A DNA stretch of 64,000 nt from Terriglobales bacterium (GTDB taxonomy: Bacteria > Acidobacteriota > Terriglobia > Terriglobales > Acidobacteriaceae), in contig JAOAPE010000011.1 of the NCBI GenBank assembly GCA_025462725.1, positions 372,001-436,000 of the forward strand, read 5' to 3'. The position numbers and the translations under genes were made by a program. The notes below the pieces were generated by a model. The model searched no databases. It was not told the DNA's origin and saw nothing but the letters and a program-made list of their open reading frames with translations. Of this stretch, positions 37,657-47,675 are shown in pieces; the stretch's first letter is position 1, and each line of letters begins with the position of its first letter.

Positions 37657-39140
37657 CCCGGCGCCTTCGGGATTATCCCCTGGCCAAGCGCCTCACCAGG
37701 ATGAACATGATGGTGAGTGGCACCGCGCTGCTCGTCGCTTGTCTTGCGTTTCTTGTCTATGATGTTTTCACTTTCCGCGATGCCGTCGTCAGAAATCTGA
37801 CGATTCAAGCGCAGATCATCGGCTTCAATAGCACGTCGGCATTGGCTTTCAATGACCCGAAGTCTGCTCAGAACACTCTGTCTGCCCTTTCAGCCTCTTC
37901 AAACATCATGTCTGCGGGAATCTTCACGCCGGATGGCAAGCCATTCGCCAGCTATGCGAGCAACGTGAACGATCAGTTCGTGCAAATCCCTCCGCTGCTG
38001 CCTGGAGAATCAGATGCGCACACGTTCAAACTGAACGAACTGGTTCTGCTTCATACCATCGTGCTTGATGGAAAACCGGTGGGCACCGTTTACATTCGTT
38101 CAAATTTGCAGCGCTTTTACGACCGTCTCTGGCAGTACTTGAAAATTTTGGTCTTGGTGTTTCTTGGTTCGCTGATCGCGGCACGCATCATCTCGGGATT
38201 TGTGGGAAAGGCTGTGGCCGAGCCCATTGTGAATCTCGCAGAGACTGCGCAAAAAGTTTCTCGCGATGAGAACTATTCCGTCCGGGCTCCCGAATCCGAC
38301 ATAGGCGGAGAGATTGCGCTCTTAAATTCAGCGTTCAATCAGATGCTCGAGCAGATAGAGTTGCGCGACCAGGAATTGCAGGACGCGCGATTAGGACTCG
38401 AAAAGCGCGTTGAGGAACGCACTCGGCAACTCGTCGCTGCCAATCGCGAGTTGGAAGCATTTTCCTACTCTGTCTCACACGATCTGCGCAATCCTCTGGA
38501 GATCATCAACGGCTTCAGCTACCTGCTGCTGCAGGAGTACGGAGACAAGCTTGATACGCAAGGCAAAGAGCATTTGCACGAAGTCACGGCTGCAACGAAA
38601 CGGATGGCGCAGCTGATCGATGATCTCTTGGGACTAGCCCAAGCCTCTACGACGGCCATGCACCGCGAGAATGTTGATCTTTCTAACCTGGCGCTAGGCG
38701 TGATGAAGGAACTGCAACGTCGTGAGCCAATGCGAAAGGTGGAATTCCAAGTGGCGCCGTCCATGAATGCGGATGGCGACTCCCGGCTCTTGCGTATTGT
38801 GCTCGATAACCTTATTCGCAACGCCTGGAAATATACTTCAGGGGTCACGCAAGCAAGTGTCGAATTCGGATGCAATCGGGAAAACGGAGTTCCCGTCTTT
38901 TTCGTTCGCGACAATGGCGCGGGATTCGACCCCCAATATTCGGATCGACTCTTCAAGCCATTTCAGCGGCTACATTCGAAAGCGGAATTTCCCGGCACCG
39001 GAGTTGGACTTGCCACTGTGCAGCGCATCATTCACAGGCACGGTGGTGAGATCTGGGCCGAAGGCAGTGTGCAGCACGGAGCGACGTTCTACTTCCGGCT
39101 CCAGTCGGAAGAAATCGCTATGCCTAAACGATGGGCCTAG
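37653..39140 (+). CDS. Sensor histidine kinase with CHASE8-like periplasmic domain
   Basis: This 495-residue protein has a first membrane segment (about 21-41), a CHASE8-like periplasmic domain (about 45-150: RNLTIQAQIIGFNSTSALAF, SIMSAGIF), a second membrane segment (about 162-182), HAMP, a coiled coil, HisKA (His in SYSVSHDLRNPL), and an HATPase with N-box LDNLIRNAWKYT, G1 DNGAGFD and G2 GTGVGLAT. In the Pseudomonas YfiBNR system the same sensor type feeds a GGDEF domain. Here it feeds a histidine kinase instead. No receiver is fused. Confidence 0.9.
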   Translation: MTRRLRDYPLAKRLTRMNMMVSGTALLVACLAFLVYDVFTFRDAVVRNLTIQAQIIGFNSTSALAFNDPKSAQNTLSALSASSNIMSAGIFTPDGKPFASYASNVNDQFVQIPPLLPGESDAHTFKLNELVLLHTIVLDGKPVGTVYIRSNLQRFYDRLWQYLKILVLVFLGSLIAARIISGFVGKAVAEPIVNLAETAQKVSRDENYSVRAPESDIGGEIALLNSAFNQMLEQIELRDQELQDARLGLEKRVEERTRQLVAANRELEAFSYSVSHDLRNPLEIINGFSYLLLQEYGDKLDTQGKEHLHEVTAATKRMAQLIDDLLGLAQASTTAMHRENVDLSNLALGVMKELQRREPMRKVEFQVAPSMNADGDSRLLRIVLDNLIRNAWKYTSGVTQASVEFGCNRENGVPVFFVRDNGAGFDPQYSDRLFKPFQRLHSKAEFPGTGVGLATVQRIIHRHGGEIWAEGSVQHGATFYFRLQSEEIAMPKRWA

Positions 39141-39169
39141 TCCGCGATATTTCAGAACCAATAATCTGA

Positions 39170-41584
39170 TCAGGCGGCCTCATCTTCCTTTGGAAATTTT
39201 GTCAATTCGTCCAAAATGGAGCGTACTTTCTCACCCAGCGTAGCAAATGAAAACGGCTTTTCCAGAAGCGGAATCCCGAGTTTCAGATGGTTTGTATCTG
39301 CGTAACCGGTAATAAAAAGTATTTTCAGTGTTTGCCGCTGCTTTCTAAGAATTTCAGCCAAGACGCCCCCTTTCATGCCGGGCATCATGACGTCTGAGAC
39401 GAGCAAGTTGATCGTTGCCGGGTACATCTCCGCGATGCGGAGAGCTTCTGGACCATTTGCAGCTTCCAAAACCTTGTATCCCAAACCTTCCAGGTAGACG
39501 CGCGTCATCGTGCGTATTCCGCTTTCGTCTTCCACCAGCAAAATCGTTTCACGTCCATTAGCAGAGGGGGCGGGTTTGTCTGGTACCACGCGAATGCCTT
39601 CACCTGTAGTATCCATTTTCGGCAGATACACCCGGAAGGTGCTTCCCCGACTTGGCTCGCTCTGAACGGATATGTGCCCGCCCGCTTGTTGCACAATCCC
39701 ATACACCGCGGAAAGCCCCAATCCAGTTCCTCTGCCAATCTCCTTGGTGGTATAGAAAGGCTCGAAGATATGCGCTTGAATCTCTTGCGACATGCCGTAG
39801 CCCGTGTCGCTTACTTCCAACAACGCAAACTCCGATTCAACTGTGTTGCGATCGTCTTTTCCCGCGATCACTTCCTCACCCGTGCGGATGGACAGCACAC
39901 CTCCGGCGGGCATTGCGTCCCGTGCATTGATCGCCAGATTGAGGATCATTAATTCCACTTGCGAGGGGTCGCCGCACACAACGATCGGCTGTTGAGAGAC
40001 TTGGATATTCACTTGAGTCTCACCCACGAATAAGCTCTTCAACATCCGCTCCATTTCGGTCACGATCTTATTTAAGTCCACGGCGGTGCGAGTGAGCGGT
40101 TGTTTGCGGCTGAACGCTAACAACTGGCGCGTAAGCGATGCCCCTCGTTTCGCAGCCTGAGTTATCTCTTCACAACTTGTGCGGACACTCCCCGGCAAAC
40201 CGCTCTGCTCCAGGATTTGTGCGGTATTTCCCGATATCAACATCAATAGGTTGTTGAAGTCATGTGCCACCCCGCCAGCCAACTGACCGATGGCTTCCAT
40301 TTTTTTCGCTTGGTGTAATTCACTTTCCATCCGCAAGGTCTGGGTCACGTCACGAAAGCTCCAAACTCTTCCGACGATCTCATCGCCGTTCAGGCGTTGA
40401 GGATGCGAGTACCTTTCAAAAACGCGACCGTCTTTGAACCGGAGTGTGTCATAGCTTTCGGCTTCCGGCTTTCCATACAGATCGTTCACGTTATGTAGAA
40501 ACGCTTGGGGGTCCTCCAATTCAATAGCGACTGCAAGCAGGAGTTCCTGTTCGCTGAATTTAGCCATAGCCGAAGCCGGGATCTTCCAAAGCTCCAGGAA
40601 TTTCTGGTTATACGTTTTGATCTGGCGGTCGGTGGAAACCACCAAAATGCCGTCTGCAGTTGCTTCAAGAGTTGATTTCAATACTGAGAGTGATTCCTGA
40701 AGCATCTTCTCCGCATAACGGCGCTCCTGGTTCTCGATCCGCATGGTGGCGTTCGCTTGTGCCAGTTCCATAGTTCTTTCTTCCACACGTTTATCGAGGT
40801 CGCGGTTCGTCCGGCGGACGGCCTCTTGTACTTCTTTTCGGAATCGCAGATCTCTCGCCGTGAAGATCACTCCCATGATGTGCGGGTCCTGCAATTGATT
40901 GTTGGCCACGATCTCAAAAGGTATCCAGCCGCCGGATGATTCTTTGAACCGCAAGACAGATGGGGGCGCCTCTCCGGGTTGCTGAACCGTTCGCATGTAT
41001 TCCGCTTGCGCGCGGGCGCGGTCTTCCGGATTAACAAAGTCGAAAACATTGCGGCCCAGCAAGTCTGACGACGCGAACCCAAGCACATGCTCCACGGATT
41101 GACTGACGAACTGAAACGTTCCTCGCTCATCAACCAGCGCCAGAATGTCGGAATTGTTCTCGACTAACGATCGAAACCTTCGTTCTCGGGCTTCAATCGC
41201 CGAATTGACCCGGTGATGCTCGTCCATGTCCCTGACCACGTTGAGAACAGCTCTTTGTCCTTCGAACTCGATGAGGGAAGTGCTGGATAATACTTTTGCG
41301 GGAAGGCCACTTTTAGCTACGTGAATTGATTCTTTTTCCCGCATTTGTCCGTCGGCCAATGTTTCAGCGATGTCTGAAACATCTCCGGTTATTTTGGCAA
41401 CTTCCATGCCGACGAGATCTTCGTAGCGATATCCGTAAAATTCAACCGCTCGTTTGTTAGCCTCGACTATGCGAAGCGAGTTTCCTTCAATAATGAGAAC
41501 GGCGTCGTGAAGAGGATCGAGGAGCGCTCGGCAAAGTTGTGCTCCGATTGAATTGGTGGTCGTGGTTGTAGCGCGCTTCCGCAT
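39170..41584 (-). CDS. Hybrid histidine kinase with PAS domains and C-terminal receiver
   Basis: This soluble 804-residue protein has three PAS-type sensor domains (about 15-130, 135-255 and 300-415), separated by coiled coil, then HisKA (His in GGVAHDFNNLLM), HATPase (NLAINARDAM, DTGYGMS, GRGTGLGLSA) and a receiver (LLVEDE, VSDVMMPGM, LEKPFS). It carries every residue for a phosphorelay. The input is unknown and no membrane segment is seen, so it responds to an internal signal. It converges on the CHASE8 kinase gene with a 29-base gap. Confidence 0.92.
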   Translation of the reverse strand: MRKRATTTTTNSIGAQLCRALLDPLHDAVLIIEGNSLRIVEANKRAVEFYGYRYEDLVGMEVAKITGDVSDIAETLADGQMREKESIHVAKSGLPAKVLSSTSLIEFEGQRAVLNVVRDMDEHHRVNSAIEARERRFRSLVENNSDILALVDERGTFQFVSQSVEHVLGFASSDLLGRNVFDFVNPEDRARAQAEYMRTVQQPGEAPPSVLRFKESSGGWIPFEIVANNQLQDPHIMGVIFTARDLRFRKEVQEAVRRTNRDLDKRVEERTMELAQANATMRIENQERRYAEKMLQESLSVLKSTLEATADGILVVSTDRQIKTYNQKFLELWKIPASAMAKFSEQELLLAVAIELEDPQAFLHNVNDLYGKPEAESYDTLRFKDGRVFERYSHPQRLNGDEIVGRVWSFRDVTQTLRMESELHQAKKMEAIGQLAGGVAHDFNNLLMLISGNTAQILEQSGLPGSVRTSCEEITQAAKRGASLTRQLLAFSRKQPLTRTAVDLNKIVTEMERMLKSLFVGETQVNIQVSQQPIVVCGDPSQVELMILNLAINARDAMPAGGVLSIRTGEEVIAGKDDRNTVESEFALLEVSDTGYGMSQEIQAHIFEPFYTTKEIGRGTGLGLSAVYGIVQQAGGHISVQSEPSRGSTFRVYLPKMDTTGEGIRVVPDKPAPSANGRETILLVEDESGIRTMTRVYLEGLGYKVLEAANGPEALRIAEMYPATINLLVSDVMMPGMKGGVLAEILRKQRQTLKILFITGYADTNHLKLGIPLLEKPFSFATLGEKVRSILDELTKFPKEDEAA

Positions 41585-41713
41585 TCGGCACCTCCTCGCA
41601 TCTGACTTCCTGAAAACGATGTCTCAGGAAGCGAGCGGCACCTTCTACCTTAGAAGCCACTTTCGCTAGAGGAGAACAGAGCTGGATTCACCACTTTTGC
41701 CAGAACAGCTTTG

Positions 41714-43534
41714 CTATTTCTGGCCCGGCGCAAACGCTTCCACCTTGGAGCTCAACTCTTCCCATCGTGAGTAGAGGCTGTCCAAGGATTGTTGGGCGGA
41801 GTTGACCTTCTCTGCGCATGCAAGCAAGCGCGCCGGATTGCTCGCAATTTCGGGGTTCTGGAGTTCCGCTTGCGCCAACTGAACGCGACTCTCAGCTTCT
41901 GAGATCTTGCCTTCGATCTCTTCCCACTCGCGGCTTTCAATGTACGAAAGTTTCTTCTTCGCGGACCCGAGCTCCCCTCTTGCCGCGCTCTTCATCTTTT
42001 TCTGCTGCTCGCTCTTGCGTGACTCCTGCTCGCGCTCCCATTGTGAGCAGTCCGCAAAGATTGCCGCGCCGCCATCTTCAGTATTTAGTCCAAGGATAAT
42101 CGTGGATACCCGCTCCAGCATGTACCGATCGTGCGTGACCAGGACGATTGCGCCGGGAAAATCCATCAGGCTTTCTTCGAGAACTTCCAGAGTTCTAATA
42201 TCGAGATCATTCGTCGGTTCGTCCAGAAGCAGAACGTCTGCTGGCTGCAGCATCATGCGGGCGATCAACACCCGCGCCTGCTCTCCACCAGACAGTCTTG
42301 CGAGGGGCAGATCGAGTTGCTCGGCGCGAAACAAGAACCGGTTCGCCCACGCACCTACGTGGATTACGCGTTCACGGAAGATCACCGAGTCCCCATGCGC
42401 CGCCAGCGCCCTGCGCAACGGCATTTCCGGGTCGAGATGTTCCCGCGCTTGATCGAAGTAAACGATCTTCACCGCATCAGCGCGCTTGATGGTGCCACTG
42501 TCCGGCTGCAATTCGCCGGTGATCAGTTTCAGCAGAGTGGTTTTTCCGCTGCCATTCGGCCCCAGTAGTCCAACGCGCGCTCCAGGCGACAGTACGAATG
42601 AGAAATCGCGAAACAGTTCGCGACCGCCCATCGCCTTGCTCACGCGTATTGCATCCACTAGCCGCTTGGTCTGGCGCTCGGTGCCTGCGAACTCGATGTT
42701 CGTGGTGCGTTTTACACCCCTAGCGGTGATATCGCTTAACTTGTCTATCAGTTCGCCAGCCGTGTCAATGCGCGCCTTTGATTTCGTCGTTCGCGCCTTC
42801 GCTCCCCGGCGCAGCCATTCCACCTCGCGCCGAACTTTGTTTTGCAATGCGTCCTGATATTTCGATTGCGCTGCAAGAAATTCTTCTTTCTTGATCAGGA
42901 AATCGCTGTAGCTTCCCGTGATCGTGAGCAGGCCGTCAGGATACGCGCGGTCCAGTTCCATGATCGATTGCGCAGTGTTCTCCAGGAAATAACGATCGTG
43001 ACTTACCGCCAGCCAAGCAAACTGTGCGCTGTTCAACAGTTTCTCCAGCCAGAAGATTGATTCAAGATCAAGATGGTTGGTCGGTTCGTCGAGCAGAAGG
43101 AGGTCAGGTTTCTTCAGTAGCTCGCGAGCAATCGACAGCCGCTTCTTCCACCCACCGGAAAGCGAATCGGCGGGAACGTCCGCATCTTGAAATCCGGCAC
43201 GGCCCAGAGTGGTGCTGATGCGAGCAGCCGTTTCCATCTCACTCAGCGATTCGCCGCGCGCCGTCTTTTCCATGATCAGCTGAATGGTTTTCCCGGGAGG
43301 GAAGCTGTCGGCCTGCGCCACATAACCCACGCGCACCATCTTGCGGACGGACACCGTGCCACTATCTGCTTCCGTGAGTCGCGCAAGGATTTGCAGCAGC
43401 GTGGACTTGCCCGAACCATTGGGCCCGATCAACCCAATGCGGTCTCCATCTGAAATGCCGAATGACAAGCTCTTGAACAGGCTTGCTGACCCGAAGGATT
43501 TTTCGATTGCATGTGCGCTAAGCAGCAGGGACAT
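41714..43534 (-). CDS. uup: ABC-F ATPase, Uup type
   Basis: This 606-residue protein has two ABC ATPase domains in tandem, each with Walker A GPNGSGK(S/T), signature (LSGGW, LSGGEQ) and DEPTN Walker B. The linker (KARIDTAGELIDKL) and a C-terminal coiled coil (about 540-600) fit Uup rather than EttA. ABC-F proteins act on ribosomes or branched DNA and have no membrane domain. It is a single gene without a partner permease. Confidence 0.9.
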   Translation of the reverse strand: MSLLLSAHAIEKSFGSASLFKSLSFGISDGDRIGLIGPNGSGKSTLLQILARLTEADSGTVSVRKMVRVGYVAQADSFPPGKTIQLIMEKTARGESLSEMETAARISTTLGRAGFQDADVPADSLSGGWKKRLSIARELLKKPDLLLLDEPTNHLDLESIFWLEKLLNSAQFAWLAVSHDRYFLENTAQSIMELDRAYPDGLLTITGSYSDFLIKKEEFLAAQSKYQDALQNKVRREVEWLRRGAKARTTKSKARIDTAGELIDKLSDITARGVKRTTNIEFAGTERQTKRLVDAIRVSKAMGGRELFRDFSFVLSPGARVGLLGPNGSGKTTLLKLITGELQPDSGTIKRADAVKIVYFDQAREHLDPEMPLRRALAAHGDSVIFRERVIHVGAWANRFLFRAEQLDLPLARLSGGEQARVLIARMMLQPADVLLLDEPTNDLDIRTLEVLEESLMDFPGAIVLVTHDRYMLERVSTIILGLNTEDGGAAIFADCSQWEREQESRKSEQQKKMKSAARGELGSAKKKLSYIESREWEEIEGKISEAESRVQLAQAELQNPEIASNPARLLACAEKVNSAQQSLDSLYSRWEELSSKVEAFAPGQK

Positions 43535-43602
43535 CTACTTAATTGTACCTGCCGCACTAAGCAGAAAATTCGACAGCAATCCCTGTAACATCTACACACG
43601 CG

Positions 43603-44982
43603 ATGTTGCAGCTTTCTTCATTACGGCAGGAGTTTGGTCCCATGCTGCGCCTCGCCGGGCCGCTGGTCGCCGCCGAACTAGGCTGGATGTTCATGGGCGT
43701 GATCGACACCGTCATGGTCGGACACCTGCCCTATAGCGCCGAAGCCATCGGCGCCGTCAGCCTCGGTACTGTGCTGTTCTACATGATCGCGCTTTACGGT
43801 GGAGGCATTCTGCTGGGGCTCGATACGCTGGTGTCGCAATCGTTCGGACGCGGCGATATCGAAGATTGCCACCACTCACTCATTAACAGCGTTTATCTGG
43901 TGCTGGTGATGACGCCGATCCTGATGGGGCTCGTCTGGTTTGGCATTCCGCTGCTGCCGCGCTTTGGTGTGAATCCCGCGGTGCTCGCCCTGACTACGCC
44001 ATTCCTGAAAGCCGTGCTCTGGAGTACTTTCCCGCTGCTGCTCTACTTCGCGTTTCGCCGATACATGCAGGGCATGAATCTCGTGAAGCCCATCATGTTC
44101 GTGCTCGTATCCGCAAACCTGGTGAACCTGGCAGGGAACTGGGTGCTCATCTACGGACACTGGGGATTTCCCGCGCTCGGCGTGGCCGGTTCCGGATGGG
44201 CAACGTGCATCTCGCGCGGATACATGGCAGTCATGCTGTTGGCTTACATTCTTTTTTACGATTGGCGGCACAAGACCAAACTGCATGGCGCGGAATTCGG
44301 TCTGGATATTGGGCGCATCCGTGAACTGCTCCGACTCGGTCTGCCCGCCGCAACGCAGATGGCGATTGAGATCGGCATCCTCACTCTGGCCACGGTTGTC
44401 ATCGGACGCCTCCAGCCCGCCGCCCTCGCGGCTCACCAGATCGCGCTGAATGTTTCCAGCGTCACATACATGGTTCCGCTGGGAGTGAGTTCCGCGGCTG
44501 CTGTCCGCGTAGGACAAGCCATTGGACGACGCGACCCTGCCGCCGCCTCCCGCGCCGGATGGGCTGCAATCGCCCTCGGACTGCTCTTCATGTCCGCCGC
44601 AGCATTGTCTTTCATCCTGTTTCCGCGATACATCGTCCGCGTCTACAGCAGCGATCCTGAAGTCATGAAGATCGGTGTGACCCTGCTCGCAGTCGCCGCC
44701 ATCTTCCAGATTTTCGATGGTATTCAGATCGTGGCTTCCGGTGCCCTCCGCGGCGCGGGCGAGACCAAGATCCCGATGCTCACTTATGGCATAGCGTATT
44801 GGCTGATCGGGCTGCCCTTTGGGTATTACCTGTGCTTCAACCGCGGATGGGGCGCAACGGGGGTGTGGGCGGGGCTTTGCTTTGGATTAGTGCTGATAGG
44901 AGTCATCCTTTTATTTGTATGGAAACAAAAAGTGGTCCAATTGACGTTCCAAATTGACCACTATTCGGCTGTCAAACCTTAG
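43603..44982 (+). CDS. MATE-family multidrug efflux transporter
   Basis: This 459-residue membrane protein with about 12 helices is of the NorM/DinF type (Na+ or H+ antiport of drugs). Early motifs LAGPLVAAELGWMFMGVIDTVMVG and RYMQGMNLVKPIMFV, and the symmetric second half (LAAHQIALNVSSVTY, ALRGAGETKIPML), fit the family. The ATG at 43603 follows a TAACAT box with an 11-base gap and no ribosome site, so the message may have almost no leader. The gene is divergent from uup. Confidence 0.92.
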   Translation: MLQLSSLRQEFGPMLRLAGPLVAAELGWMFMGVIDTVMVGHLPYSAEAIGAVSLGTVLFYMIALYGGGILLGLDTLVSQSFGRGDIEDCHHSLINSVYLVLVMTPILMGLVWFGIPLLPRFGVNPAVLALTTPFLKAVLWSTFPLLLYFAFRRYMQGMNLVKPIMFVLVSANLVNLAGNWVLIYGHWGFPALGVAGSGWATCISRGYMAVMLLAYILFYDWRHKTKLHGAEFGLDIGRIRELLRLGLPAATQMAIEIGILTLATVVIGRLQPAALAAHQIALNVSSVTYMVPLGVSSAAAVRVGQAIGRRDPAAASRAGWAAIALGLLFMSAAALSFILFPRYIVRVYSSDPEVMKIGVTLLAVAAIFQIFDGIQIVASGALRGAGETKIPMLTYGIAYWLIGLPFGYYLCFNRGWGATGVWAGLCFGLVLIGVILLFVWKQKVVQLTFQIDHYSAVKP

Positions 44983-45034
44983 ATTATTTCCATTTCTCCG
45001 GAAACTATCGGCTACTATCCTTCGTACCTCTCTT

Positions 45035-46285
45035 ATGCGCTTAGCCGTGCCTGCCAATATTCTCGCCTTGCGCGAGCCCATCCGCATCGCCTGGGACAGC
45101 ATGCGCGTGCACAAGCTACGCACTTTCCTTACGCTCCTGGGAATCATCCTCTCCGTTTCAACATTGATCATGGTGATATCCATGATCGAGGGCACTAACC
45201 TTTATATACAAAACACTGTCGCGAATCTCGGCGCGGATGTTTTTCTCGTCAACCAGTACGGCATCATTCCTGACCGCAAATCATTCCTGAAGGCCCAGCG
45301 ACACAATAAGGTCATCACCTACGAAGACTTCGAATACCTGCGCGATACCATGAAGCTTCCCAAAGCGGTTGGTCTTGAAACCCGCCGCACAGGACTCCTG
45401 CGTTTCGGCACCGAGAGCATGGAGGACGTCGACGTCCGCGGTGTGACTTCGAACATTGGTGACATGGACGTGGAAGAGCCGGATGCCGGCCGCTACATCA
45501 CTGATGCCGACGACAGTCACCGCTCGGAAGCCGCACTGATCGGCACCGACGTGGTCAGTCGTCTGTTTCCCGGACGCGACCCCATGGGGAAATACATCTC
45601 CATCGACGGACGCCCATTTCTCATCGTCGGGATTGCGAAGCCGATCGGCACTATCCTCGGCCAGAGCCAGGACAACTTCATCTACATCCCGATTCAGACG
45701 TTCCTGAAAATTTACGGCTCCAACAACAATGGGATGTCAGTCAATATTCAGGCACGCGGCCCCGAGTGGTCTCTGCAAACGCAGGAAGAAGCACGGACAT
45801 TGATGCGCGTCCGCCGACACCTCGGCCCCGGTGAAGATGACACTTTCGGGATTTCTTCCGCAGCCGGAATACTCGATATCTGGCACAACATCTCCAGCGC
45901 CATTGAAGCCGGAATGGTCGGCGTAGTCTCCGTGTTCCTTGTCATCGGCGGAGTCGTCATCATGAACGTCATGCTCACCAGTGTGACCGAACGCACACGC
46001 GAGATCGGCATCCGCAAATCTCTGGGCGCGCGACGCAATGACATTTTGCTTCAGTTCCTTTTCGAATCCGCGATGATGTCCGCGATGGGTGGGATTCTTG
46101 GAGTGCTTATTGCAGGTTCATTTTCAAAATTGATCGGCGCCACCACATCCATTCCTATGAACATGCCGTTGTACGCGGTGATCATCGCCATCACGGTTTC
46201 AACTTTGGTTGGATTATTCTTTGGTATCTACCCCGCGCGCAAAGCCGCGCGACTCGATCCGATTGAGGCCATGCGACACGAGTAG
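45035..46285 (+). CDS. MacB-like ABC permease without ATPase, first of a pair
   Basis: This protein (416 residues from the ATG at 45035) is of MacB/FtsX type: a first helix (RTFLTLLGIILSVSTLIMVISM), a large periplasmic MacB core, then three helices with the SVTERTREIGIRKSLGARR motif and PARKAARLDPIEAMRHE at the end. No ATPase is adjacent. The following gene is the same type. A longer frame starts at 44954 inside the MATE gene, but the ATG at 45035 fits the family better. A TACTAT box lies shortly upstream. Confidence 0.85.
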   Translation: MRLAVPANILALREPIRIAWDSMRVHKLRTFLTLLGIILSVSTLIMVISMIEGTNLYIQNTVANLGADVFLVNQYGIIPDRKSFLKAQRHNKVITYEDFEYLRDTMKLPKAVGLETRRTGLLRFGTESMEDVDVRGVTSNIGDMDVEEPDAGRYITDADDSHRSEAALIGTDVVSRLFPGRDPMGKYISIDGRPFLIVGIAKPIGTILGQSQDNFIYIPIQTFLKIYGSNNNGMSVNIQARGPEWSLQTQEEARTLMRVRRHLGPGEDDTFGISSAAGILDIWHNISSAIEAGMVGVVSVFLVIGGVVIMNVMLTSVTERTREIGIRKSLGARRNDILLQFLFESAMMSAMGGILGVLIAGSFSKLIGATTSIPMNMPLYAVIIAITVSTLVGLFFGIYPARKAARLDPIEAMRHE

Positions 46286-46306
46286 TAGTCACACTCAGAG
46301 TTCATT

Positions 46307-47560
46307 ATGAAACTGCAATTATCTGAAAACGCGAAGATGGCTCTCGAGACTGTCCGGGAGAACAAGATCCGTTCCATCCTCACCGTCTCCGGCGTCGTCA
46401 TTGGCATCACCACTGTTATTGCGGTCGCGTCCATCCTCGTCGGCGTGAGCCGCAATATCGAAGAGTCGCTGAATGATTTTGGTGTAAACACACTCTTCAT
46501 TTTTAAGTTCACTCCCGGCCCGCACTTCGGACGGCTTTCCACCGAAGAGCGCATGAGAAAACCTCTCACGCTCGAAGACGGCATGGCCATTCAGGATTCT
46601 TGCCCTGCGGTAAAGAAAGTTTCCGTGCAAGTGTTTCCGCGCGTGGGTGTCAATCGTCCCGCAGATCCTCTCATGCGATATAACGGCCACGAGACGGACG
46701 TAAATTTCTCCGGCGTCACACCTGCGTTTGAGACGGTGCAGAACCTGCACATCTCTAAAGGCCGCTTCTTTTCCGAAACTGAAAACGATCACCACTCTGA
46801 TCTTATCGTGCTCGGTTATGACGCCGCGCGTGCTTTGTTTCCTGATGAAAACGGGATCGGGAAGACCGTTCAGTTCGGCACGCAGAGTTTCAGCGTTGTC
46901 GGCATCCTCGAACAGCGCAAGACGAACGTGCTGCGCGGAGGCGGTTCAGACAATCAGGCACTCATTCCGTACCTGACGTATCGCAAACACAATCCAAACA
47001 ACGACGAACACTTCATCTCCGCAGAAGCCTATCCCGGAATGAAAGCGGCGGCGGAAGATCAAGTCAGAGGAATCCTTAGACAGCGTCGTCGTGTTGCTTT
47101 TAGCGCTCCGGATAGCTTTGGCATCTCAAGCGCCGAACAGATCGCTGACCAGCTTCGCCAAGTCACTGCGTCCGTCGCGCTTCTCACCGTAGCCATCAGC
47201 TCCATCGGACTACTTGTCGGCGGCGTCGGAGTAATGAACATCATGTTGATGTCCGTGACGGAACGCACGCGCGAGATCGGCGTTCGCAAGGCCCTCGGCG
47301 CGCGCAAACGTGACATCTCCTGGCAATTCCTCACAGAAGCTATGACGCTCACTGGATGTGGCGGGACTATCGGTGTTTTCCTTGGGGTAGCGATCAGCTT
47401 CACCATCAACAAACTCGTACCTGCCCTACCTTCGGCGGTTCCCGCATGGGCCATTGTCGCCGGGGTCATGGTCTCGATGAGCGTGGGATTGTTCTTCGGC
47501 ATTTATCCCGCCGTCAAAGCTGCCCGACTAGACCCCGTTGACGCCCTTCGCTACGAGTAA
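46307..47560 (+). CDS. MacB-like ABC permease without ATPase, second of a pair
   Basis: This 417-residue protein has the same architecture as the preceding gene: first helix RSILTVSGVVIGITTVIAVAS, MacB core, and a C-terminal FtsX segment with SVTERTREIGVRKALGARK and VKAARLDPVDALRYE. It starts 21 bases after the upstream stop. With that protein it could form a heterodimeric permease driven by a distant ATPase. Without one, transport direction cannot be assigned. Confidence 0.85.
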   Translation: MKLQLSENAKMALETVRENKIRSILTVSGVVIGITTVIAVASILVGVSRNIEESLNDFGVNTLFIFKFTPGPHFGRLSTEERMRKPLTLEDGMAIQDSCPAVKKVSVQVFPRVGVNRPADPLMRYNGHETDVNFSGVTPAFETVQNLHISKGRFFSETENDHHSDLIVLGYDAARALFPDENGIGKTVQFGTQSFSVVGILEQRKTNVLRGGGSDNQALIPYLTYRKHNPNNDEHFISAEAYPGMKAAAEDQVRGILRQRRRVAFSAPDSFGISSAEQIADQLRQVTASVALLTVAISSIGLLVGGVGVMNIMLMSVTERTREIGVRKALGARKRDISWQFLTEAMTLTGCGGTIGVFLGVAISFTINKLVPALPSAVPAWAIVAGVMVSMSVGLFFGIYPAVKAARLDPVDALRYE

Positions 47561-47675
47561 CGCCTAGCGATTACCACAGTGCCGATTTTGCCCTAGTACG
47601 CTGCGCAGGAACTCTGAAACTGCGATAATGGCGGCAATTGGAAGTCACTCTTTCCTGTTGGAGCAATAAGACATT

